NCBI GenBank assembly: GCA_963749605.1
Contig: CAVVNN010000004.1
Location: 434,001-498,000, forward strand
Reading direction: 5' to 3'
From: CAVVNN01 sp963749605
GTDB taxonomy: Bacteria > Actinomycetota > Thermoleophilia > Solirubrobacterales > 70-9
DNA length: 64,000 nt
Position numbers and translations under genes: made by a program. The notes beneath the pieces were generated by a model. The model was not told the origin of the DNA, made no database searches, and worked only from the letters and a program-made list of their open reading frames with translations. This document shows, piece after piece, positions 20,820-27,233 of this stretch. The first letter of the stretch is position 1, and every line of letters begins with the position of its first letter.

Positions 20820-22919
20820 TCAGGTCAGGTCGACGACGACGCCGGCCGCATACCAGTGCAGCCAGACGAACAACACCGAGACCAGGAGGAGCCCGAGCGG
20901 CACCGCAGCGGCGACCGCCCGCAGCGGCGTCCGACTGTGGTTGCGCAGAATCGAAACCGCAAGGGCGACGCTCCAGACGAAGCCGACCGTCAGCAGGAGC
21001 ACAGCCGCGGGCTGCAGGATCTTCAGGAACTCGAGCGCGTCGTCGCCCATGGCGATGATCGCCGTCCCGAACTCCAGCGGCAGCAGGGCGTAGCCGAAGG
21101 TGGAGAGCGCCCGGCGCCACCGAAGGCCGGCCAGCGGCGCCGCCAGCGCGCACGCGGCGAGATAAGCGAGCGTGGTCACGCCGATCAGCCCGAAGAAGCG
21201 AAGCGGCCAGGCCAGCTGCGCGAGCGCCGGCGAGCGCTGGCCAACAGTCATGTACATGCCGATCATGCTGGCGACGAAAAGCGACTCCCAGAGGTCCGGC
21301 CGGGTCGGTCCCACAAGCTCGGCGCCCGGCGCGCGCCAGCCGAGCTTGAGAGAGGCTCGCTCCGGCGGGCAGTTGGTCACGCAGCTCCAGCAGGCAAGGC
21401 AGTTCTGGTTGGTCTCGAGGCGTGCCGGATTCAGTGCGATGGGACAGCGGCCGGCCAGGGCCGTGCCGGTCACGCAGGGTTTGTCAGGACAGCTGGCGCA
21501 CGCCGCGGGGTCGGGTCGCAGGGCGAGTGGGCTGAGGCGCGCGATCCGCGCCAGCCAGCCGCCGATCGGACAGAGGTAACGGCACCAGGTGCCGCGGCGA
21601 AAGAGAAAGCCGACCGCAGCCGCGACGAGGAACATGACGGCGAAGAACAGCGCTCCGAGGCGGGCCTCCTGCTGTAGCGGCCACCCCTTGACCACGAATG
21701 TCACGAGGATGAAGGAGGAGGGCAAGAGCCAGCCCATCCGGAAGGCGCGCCTGGTCACCGCGCCGCGCCCGAGCCCGAGCCGGTCGGCGAGCGAGCGCGT
21801 AGATTCGGTGAGGAGGCGCAACGGACACAGGCTGCCGCACCACAGGCGCCCGAAGAGCAGCGTCCCCAGGCTGAGCAGCGGCAGCCAGAGGATCCACAGG
21901 ACGAACTCGAAGAGGTTGTTCTCGTCCCCGACGGTGGTGAAGGGTCCGAGGCGGATCCAGCCGCGGTTGTCGAACGGGCCGACACTGACGTGCAGGGCGG
22001 CGACGGCGAGCAGCAGCGCCAGCGCGAGCCCCATCGCGACTGGCAGAGCGCGCACGATCCGCGCGTCGCGCACGATCCGGTAGAGCGGGTGGGCGTAGTC
22101 GCGCCCGATCGGGACCAGGCGCGCACCGCTCGGGCGAGCGCGGAGCGAGAGGACGATCGCGAGGTAGCTCGCCACGAAGATGAGCTGGAGAACCGAGGGC
22201 CGCGCCGTATAGCCGACGAGCGCCGAGAGCGCGGCGCCGACCGGTGAGCCGTCGGGCAGCAGGCGGCTCGTGTCCCAGAGGTGGATCGTGCCCGGAAAGA
22301 GGCCGGCGGCCTGGAGTGCGAGCGTGGCGCGACCGACGAGGCCGGCGGCGAAGGCGAGCAGGATGACCGTGGTCACCCGGAAGAAGAGCTGCAGGTCGAG
22401 GATGCGGGTGCCGCCGCGGTAGACGGCAAAGCCGGTCGACACGCCGGCGACGAGACCAATACCGACACCGGTCGCCACCCCGCGCGCGGGGTGGCCCGCC
22501 GCCGTGGCGCTGAGGTAGACGACGCTCTCGGCGCCCTCGCGAAAGACGGTCAGGAACACCAGCACGAGCAGTGCGAGCCCCGAGCCGGCGCCGAGCGCCG
22601 CCCGTGCCTCTAGGCGCAGCGCGCTCGAGTGCTCGCGAGCGCGCTTTCCCATCCACCAGAGGACGTAAGTGAGGATGGCGGCGGCGCTCCACATGAGCAG
22701 GCCCTCCGCCAGCGCCTGGCTGTGCCCGCGGAGGCTGCCGATGCTCACGACGAGGGCGACGCCGAGCAGCGCGCTCGCAGCCGTGGCGATCGCGATACCC
22801 AGCCACACGACACGACGCAGGTGCCGCTCCTGCTCCTGGGCGAGCAGGGCGAAGACGACGCCGACGAGCAGGCTTGCCTCGAAGGTCTCGCGGATCGTGA
22901 TGACGAGTGCCGAGTAGAT
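20820..22919 (-). CDS. FTR1-family iron permease fused to a NapH/CcoG-like [4Fe-4S] membrane module
   Basis: About 699 aa if started at the ATC at 22919, 6 bases after GGAGG; the first canonical in-frame start is GTG 22808, which would delete the first iron motif. Residues about 1-240 are an FTR1 permease with both REXXE motifs (IRETFEAS and FREGAES). The C-terminal half is a polyferredoxin membrane domain with WCGSLCP, WCRYLCP and two ferredoxin clusters (CASCPDKPC...RCP and CLACWSCVTNCP), then more membrane helices. Known: FTR1 moves iron using oxidation or reduction by partners. Inferred: the attached Fe-S module passes electrons for iron uptake within one polypeptide. Divergent from the DtxR-type gene across twin operators. 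Confidence 0.8.
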   Translation of the reverse strand: MYSALVITIRETFEASLLVGVVFALLAQEQERHLRRVVWLGIAIATAASALLGVALVVSIGSLRGHSQALAEGLLMWSAAAILTYVLWWMGKRAREHSSALRLEARAALGAGSGLALLVLVFLTVFREGAESVVYLSATAAGHPARGVATGVGIGLVAGVSTGFAVYRGGTRILDLQLFFRVTTVILLAFAAGLVGRATLALQAAGLFPGTIHLWDTSRLLPDGSPVGAALSALVGYTARPSVLQLIFVASYLAIVLSLRARPSGARLVPIGRDYAHPLYRIVRDARIVRALPVAMGLALALLLAVAALHVSVGPFDNRGWIRLGPFTTVGDENNLFEFVLWILWLPLLSLGTLLFGRLWCGSLCPLRLLTESTRSLADRLGLGRGAVTRRAFRMGWLLPSSFILVTFVVKGWPLQQEARLGALFFAVMFLVAAAVGFLFRRGTWCRYLCPIGGWLARIARLSPLALRPDPAACASCPDKPCVTGTALAGRCPIALNPARLETNQNCLACWSCVTNCPPERASLKLGWRAPGAELVGPTRPDLWESLFVASMIGMYMTVGQRSPALAQLAWPLRFFGLIGVTTLAYLAACALAAPLAGLRWRRALSTFGYALLPLEFGTAIIAMGDDALEFLKILQPAAVLLLTVGFVWSVALAVSILRNHSRTPLRAVAAAVPLGLLLVSVLFVWLHWYAAGVVVDLT

Positions 22920-22945
22920 CGAGCGCCTCCCGCGGGGCGAGATAT

Positions 22946-22963
22946 AGTTAGGGTGTCCTAACT
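22946..22963. promoter_or_regulatory. iron-box-like operator 1
   Basis: Perfect inverted repeat AGTTAGG-GTGT-CCTAACT. The half site TTAGG/CCTAA is that of DtxR/IdeR boxes, but the spacer is 4 bases rather than the classic 9. It lies just upstream of the FTR1 gene and overlaps its likely -10 region. Confidence 0.65.
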
Positions 22964-22972
22964 CCTATCACA

Positions 22973-22990
22973 TGTTAGGCAGCCCTAACA
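22973..22990. promoter_or_regulatory. iron-box-like operator 2
   Basis: Perfect inverted repeat TGTTAGG-CAGC-CCTAACA, the same geometry as operator 1, with centres 27 bases apart. It lies 23 bases upstream of the ATG of the DGC-DtxR gene and covers a possible upstream ATG (22972), which argues for the downstream start. Two equal sites suggest cooperative control of both divergent genes by the neighbouring regulator. Confidence 0.65.
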
Positions 22991-23013
22991 GCACCAGGTG
23001 TGAGCTTGATCCG

Positions 23014-24093
23014 ATGACGACCACTGCTCGACTTCCGCTCCTGATCTCCTGCCAGGGTGGCAGTCCGAGCGCACAAGTCGCTCGGCAGACCGCCGCCGCA
23101 CTCGACGAGCTGGCCGTCGTGGAGACCGCCGAGGACACAGGTCTCCTCGACGGGAGAGCTCGTGCCGGTCGAGCGGTGATCGCGCTCGACGGCTGCGCCT
23201 CCGGCTGCAGCGTGCGGCTGCTGCAGGCCAAGGGCGTGCCACTGCGGTCAGCGCTGAACCTTGCCGAGCTCGGCGTCGAGGGGCAGAGCGCGGCCGAGGT
23301 CGATGTGGCGCAGCTCGCCGCCGAGGTCGCAGCGCGAATTCGCCAACGGCCGGCGAGCGGGCGACGCGCACGAGCGCCCAGACCCGCCCGCCCGGACCCT
23401 GCAGCGCCAAAGAAGCGAACGCACGGGGTCGACGACTACCTCCTCGCCATCGACGCGCTGGCCTCGGCGGTGGTTCAGTGCGGCGCCCTCGCCGCCGATG
23501 CCCCCACTCTGGCGGCGCATGTGTCCCAGCTGCTTTCGGTCTCGCGCGTCTCGGCCGGGCAGATGCTGGCCCGGCTTCATGCCGCCGGCCTGATCGAGCG
23601 CAGCCCACGCAAGGAGCTGATGCTGACGGCGAAGGGTCGCGTCGCTGCCGACCGCGCCGTGCGGCGCCACCGCCTGCTCGAGTGCCTGGCCAGCGACTTC
23701 CTCGGCTACGCGCCCGCCCAGTCCTACGAGCAGGCCAGGCTCCTCGACGGGGCCTTCGACGACGAGGCAATCGAGCGGGTCTCTCGCGCGCTCGGCGACC
23801 CCCACCGCTGCCCGCACGGGTGGCCGATCGATCCCGCCCAGGCTCGCGAGGAGGGCCGCGAGCTGAGTGCGCTGGCCACGCTTTCCCCGGGCGAGGAGGC
23901 GAGGGTGGCGCGCCTCGTAGAGCAGGACGGCCCAGTCCTCGCCCGGCTGTATAAGCTCGGGCTCGTGCCCGGGGCGCAGGTTACCCGCGCGGTCGCAGGA
24001 GACACGGCCCAGCTTCACGTGCGGATTGGCGATAGAACTCGCGCGGTCGATGCGCGGGCGGCGACGAAGGTGCTGGTGCAGCGGGACAAGTAG
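23014..24093 (+). CDS. DtxR-family metal-dependent regulator with N-terminal DGC domain
   Basis: 359 aa. Residues about 8-100 match the DGC (putative zinc-binding) domain: LISCQGGSPSAQVARQTAAAL with Cys13, then VIALDGCASGCSVRLLQAKG. After a basic linker a DtxR-type winged HTH follows (LLSVSRVSAGQMLARLHAAG). The dimer/metal domain retains ligands: HRLLE (His79/Glu83-like) and DPHRCPHG. A C-terminal FeoA/SH3-like segment (LYKLGLVPGAQVTRAVAG) ends the protein. It likely represses FTR1 and itself through the two palindromes. The DGC fusion is not an arrangement I know for DtxR proteins. An upstream in-frame ATG at 22972 lies inside operator 2 and is less likely. Confidence 0.82.
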   Translation: MTTTARLPLLISCQGGSPSAQVARQTAAALDELAVVETAEDTGLLDGRARAGRAVIALDGCASGCSVRLLQAKGVPLRSALNLAELGVEGQSAAEVDVAQLAAEVAARIRQRPASGRRARAPRPARPDPAAPKKRTHGVDDYLLAIDALASAVVQCGALAADAPTLAAHVSQLLSVSRVSAGQMLARLHAAGLIERSPRKELMLTAKGRVAADRAVRRHRLLECLASDFLGYAPAQSYEQARLLDGAFDDEAIERVSRALGDPHRCPHGWPIDPAQAREEGRELSALATLSPGEEARVARLVEQDGPVLARLYKLGLVPGAQVTRAVAGDTAQLHVRIGDRTRAVDARAATKVLVQRDK

Positions 24094-24136
24094 CTCAGGC
24101 TCCGCGCCGCTTCACGTCAGCCTTTAATTAGCCGAT

Positions 24137-24856
24137 ATGAGGAAGATGCTGAGCAAAGAGAAGAAACGGGTTGTGCTGCTGGCGGCGGCGGTGCTCACCG
24201 CGCTGGCGCTCCTGGCCAGCCCCACCACCGCCTCCTCAGAAGGCGAGATCGTCATCCGCGGCCCCGCTTCGAGTTCGCACCTGCGCCTTGCCGTCAGCGG
24301 TGGCGCCATCGTCGTCGACGGCCATCTGAGTCGCGGCGGCCAGGTCGGCTGCATCCACGGCCGGCACGACCTTCGCTGCCCGCTCGCGGGGGTTGGCAGG
24401 ATCGAAGTCGAGATGGGCCCCGAAGCCGACAAGGTCGAAGTGCTCGACCCCCTGCCGGTTCCCCTCACCGCCCACCTGGGCGCCGGCTCCGACAAGCTGA
24501 TCGGCAACGGCGAGCCCGACATCTGCTATTCGGAAGGCACCAAACGCAACCGTTGCATCGGCGGCCAGGGCAACGACGTCTGCGTCACCGGCGAGCGGAA
24601 CAGCGACTGCGTCGGTGGCGCCGGCAACGACTACTGCCGGACGGGCACGGGCAGCGACGGCTGCTGGGGCGGGCGCGGGAACGACGTCTGCTACATGGGC
24701 CCCGGGCAGGATGGCTGCCACGGTGGGCCCGGCAACGATCGTCTCTATGGCGGACCCAGCCCCGACCAGCTCTACGGCGGGTCCGGCCATGACTATTGCG
24801 ACGGCAGCCCCGGAGCCGGCCGCTCGCACGGTTGCGAGGCGGGGCCTGGGCATTGA
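24137..24856 (+). CDS. secreted RTX-like repeat protein with paired cysteines
   Basis: 239 aa. A signal peptide (KRVVLLAAAVLTALALLAS) is followed by a beta-rich domain (HLRLAVSGGAIVVDGHL), then glycine/aspartate repeats from about residue 115. The repeats are RTX nonapeptides (GGxGNDxUx) joined in 18-residue pairs, for example GGQGNDVCVTGERNSDC, GGAGNDYCRTGTGSDGC and GGRGNDVCYMGPGQDGC. In most, the large hydrophobic residue is replaced by Cys in both turns. Two normal repeats (NDRLYGG, PDQLYGG) follow. It probably folds as a Ca-binding beta-roll, perhaps cross-linked by disulfides. No toxin domain or type I secretion gene is seen. Confidence 0.75.
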   Translation: MRKMLSKEKKRVVLLAAAVLTALALLASPTTASSEGEIVIRGPASSSHLRLAVSGGAIVVDGHLSRGGQVGCIHGRHDLRCPLAGVGRIEVEMGPEADKVEVLDPLPVPLTAHLGAGSDKLIGNGEPDICYSEGTKRNRCIGGQGNDVCVTGERNSDCVGGAGNDYCRTGTGSDGCWGGRGNDVCYMGPGQDGCHGGPGNDRLYGGPSPDQLYGGSGHDYCDGSPGAGRSHGCEAGPGH

Positions 24857-24857
24857 G

Positions 24858-25646
24858 ATGAGCGATTCGACGATCGCCGACGCCCCTCCGGCCGCGATTG
24901 AGGCGACCCTCGGACTGCTTCGGGCGGCGCCGGGCTCGCGGCAGCCCTCCGTCGAGCCCGGCTACGTCGATCTGCTGGGCGAGCGGGACCCGACCGGGTC
25001 GCACCCGGGCCAGCGACTGATGCGCAGCCGCGTGCTGCCGTTGGTCTACGAGCGCCTCTGGCGCCCGCTCGGCGCCCGCGTCCTGATGGGGGCGATCGGA
25101 CCGGGAACCGCCGGCGAGCACCGCATCGCGCTGGAGATGCTCGACATCTCGCCCGGCGACCGTGTGCTCGATGTCGGCTGCGGGCCGGGCAACTTCAGCC
25201 GCGACTTCGCCCGCGCCGCAGGCGAGGAGGGTCTGGTGGTCGGCGTCGACGCGTCGGAGACGATGCTCGCCGCGGCGGTGAAGCACGGCGGCGGGGCCAA
25301 CCTCGCCTATGTGCGGGGCGACGCCTGCGATCTGCCCTTCGACGACGGCGCCTTCGACGCGGTCTGCTGCTTCGCCGCCCTCTACCTGATCGAGGAACCG
25401 ACGAAGGCGCTCGGGGAGATCGTTCGCGTCCTCGCCCCGGGCGGTCGGGTGGCGCTGCTGGCGAGCTGCAACCGCGGACCGCTGCCCCCTCGGGCCCTGG
25501 GCGCAGTCACCCGCGCGCTGGCCGGCGTGCGCATGTTCGGCCGCGAGGAGCTGACCGGTTGCCTGGCCGAGCGCGGCCTCCTCGACGTCGAGCAGCGCGT
25601 CGCCGGCCTCGGCCAGTTCGTTTCGGCGCGCAAGGCGGCAGCGTAG
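24858..25646 (+). CDS. SAM-dependent class I methyltransferase
   Basis: 262 aa from ATG 24858, one base after the RTX stop. Rossmann motif I is VLDVGCGPGNFSRDFA. The acidic strand-2 end (VVGVDASETMLAAA), motif II/III (GDACDLPFDDGAFDAVCCFAALY) and LAPGGRVALLASC follow, as in UbiE/Methyltransf_11 enzymes. The substrate is unknown. The HAD gene begins immediately at the next base (TAG|GTG), so the two are translationally coupled. Confidence 0.88.
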   Translation: MSDSTIADAPPAAIEATLGLLRAAPGSRQPSVEPGYVDLLGERDPTGSHPGQRLMRSRVLPLVYERLWRPLGARVLMGAIGPGTAGEHRIALEMLDISPGDRVLDVGCGPGNFSRDFARAAGEEGLVVGVDASETMLAAAVKHGGGANLAYVRGDACDLPFDDGAFDAVCCFAALYLIEEPTKALGEIVRVLAPGGRVALLASCNRGPLPPRALGAVTRALAGVRMFGREELTGCLAERGLLDVEQRVAGLGQFVSARKAAA

Positions 25647-26300
25647 GTGGAACCCGCGCCCGATGCCGTCGTGTTCGACAACGACGGCTTGCTGCTCGAC
25701 ACCGAGTCCGTCTGGACGAGGGCAGAGCAGGATCTCTTCGAGCGGCGGGGTGTCGAGTTCACGGCCAGCCACAAGCGTGAGCTGGTCGGTACCTCAGCCG
25801 AGATCGCCGGCGGCGTCCTCGAGCGGCGGTTGGAGGAGCCAGGCCGTGCCTCGGAGCTGATCGAGGAGCTGAACGCACTCGTTGTCGCCGAGCTCGAGCA
25901 CGGGGTCGAGGCGATGCTCGGCGCGCGCGAGCTGCTGCACTCGCTCAAACAGCGAGGGACGCCAATCGGCCTCGTCTCCAATTCGCCGCTCGTCTTCGTG
26001 CGCCGTTCGCTGGAGATCGCCGGCTTCGAGGACCACTTCGACGTCGTCCTCAGCGCCCACGAGGTGGCGGCGCCGAAGCCGGCGCCGGATCCCTATCTGG
26101 AGGCGTGCCGGCGCCTCGACGTCGAGCCCGGCCCCGGCGTCGTCGCCCTGGAGGACTCGCCGACCGGAGTGGCCGCCGCCCGCGCGGCGGGGTTGACGGT
26201 GATCGGGGTGCCCTCGATCGAGGGAGTCGCCCTGGAGGAGGCTCACCACTTGGCCGAGTCCCTGCTCGATGACGTGGTCTTCCGCCGCCTCGCCCTCTGA
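25647..26300 (+). CDS. HAD-superfamily phosphatase/phosphoglucomutase-like hydrolase
   Basis: 217 aa, HAD subfamily IA. Motif I VVFDNDGLLLDTE has the nucleophile Asp and the +2 Asp. The cap domain follows, motif II is SNSPL, motif III Lys is in KPAPDPY, and motif IV is ALEDSPTGVAAARAAG. The cap and motif pattern resemble beta-phosphoglucomutase or 2-deoxyglucose-6-phosphatase relatives. Starts with GTG directly after the methyltransferase stop. Confidence 0.88.
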   Translation: MEPAPDAVVFDNDGLLLDTESVWTRAEQDLFERRGVEFTASHKRELVGTSAEIAGGVLERRLEEPGRASELIEELNALVVAELEHGVEAMLGARELLHSLKQRGTPIGLVSNSPLVFVRRSLEIAGFEDHFDVVLSAHEVAAPKPAPDPYLEACRRLDVEPGPGVVALEDSPTGVAAARAAGLTVIGVPSIEGVALEEAHHLAESLLDDVVFRRLAL

Positions 26301-26342
26301 GCTCGGCCCAAGCCAAACTCTCACCTCGAGGTTAAGGCTCGG

Positions 26343-27116
26343 TCAGCCCCGAAGCACGCGCCGGCGCCGCAGCACCCGCTCGCAGATCTCGAGCAGCTCG
26401 CCCACGCTCCCCGCGGCCGCGGCGTCCAGCTCGCCCCGCAGCGCTGCGTTCGCCGCCTCGCCCGCCTCGCCACGCCGCTCGTGCAGCGTCTCCATGTCCT
26501 CATTGTGGCCGGGGTCCGTTACCGCCGCCTGCAGCTCGGCCAGCAGAGCCTCCAAGCCGACTCGGAGCTGCAGCGCCGCCTCACGGTCGCGGCCGGCGTC
26601 GAGGTCGGCGCGGGCCCGCAACAGCAGCGTCTCGCAGGCGTCGATCTTCTCGCGCCCACCCAGCACCGCCGCGGTTCGCTGCTGGGGGTTGAGGTTCTCC
26701 GCCCGGCGCCGGCGGCGCGAGGCCCCGGTCGTCCAGACGTCGATCTCCCGCGCCGCTGCGAAGTTGCCCGACGCCACTTCGTCGCCACTGCCGTAGCCGA
26801 TCCGGACCTTCACGGCGCGCTCGAGGCTGAGCTCGGCCGCGTGCGGGTCGGCGCTTGCCGCGGCATGGGCGTGCAGCGCCCGGTTCAGGAGGCCGATCGC
26901 GTCGGCGAGGAGCGCGTCAACCGTGTCCTCGGCCTCGCTCGCCGCGTCCAGCCAGCGGGCGGCGTCCTGCGTTGTTTCGAACGGTTCAAAGGCGCGCACC
27001 GCGGTGGCGCGGGCCAGCGGCAGCATCGCCGGCTGCGTGCCGGCTGCCGCTTGGTGTGGACGGCGGCGCCGTCGCGCGAGAGGCGCCGGCGCCGTGAGCG
27101 TTTCGACGACCAGCAC
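26343..27116 (-). CDS. conserved hypothetical helical protein
   Basis: 257 aa from GTG 27116. It is mostly alpha-helical and Ala/Glu/Arg-rich, with segments WLDAASEAEDTVDALLADAIGL, GREKIDACETLLLRARADLD and ERVLRRRRVLRG. Upstream the same frame is open for another 37 codons and reads protein-like (QLFGFAQLEFAGTIAVADG...RYLARG). The true start is therefore probably further upstream, at a rare CTG near 27215 or at a start lost by a base error. No family recognised. It follows the cell-wall hydrolase on the same strand. Confidence 0.55.
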   Translation of the reverse strand: MLVVETLTAPAPLARRRRRPHQAAAGTQPAMLPLARATAVRAFEPFETTQDAARWLDAASEAEDTVDALLADAIGLLNRALHAHAAASADPHAAELSLERAVKVRIGYGSGDEVASGNFAAAREIDVWTTGASRRRRRAENLNPQQRTAAVLGGREKIDACETLLLRARADLDAGRDREAALQLRVGLEALLAELQAAVTDPGHNEDMETLHERRGEAGEAANAALRGELDAAAAGSVGELLEICERVLRRRRVLRG

Positions 27117-27233
27117 GCTCTCCTCGCCCCCCCGGCCGCGCGCGAGGTAGCGCCCGTCGGCAACAGCGATGGTGCCGGCGAACTCGAGCTGCGCGAATCC
27201 GAAGAGCTGGGCCAGAAGCCCTGATTCTCTCTG

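Noticed and set aside
24137..24856. RTX toxin with type I secretion
   Set aside because: Has an ordinary signal peptide, no toxin domain and no HlyB/HlyD genes nearby.
26323..26332. acctcgaggt palindrome between the convergent HAD and hypothetical genes as a terminator
   Set aside because: Only a 5-base arm without loop or T-run.
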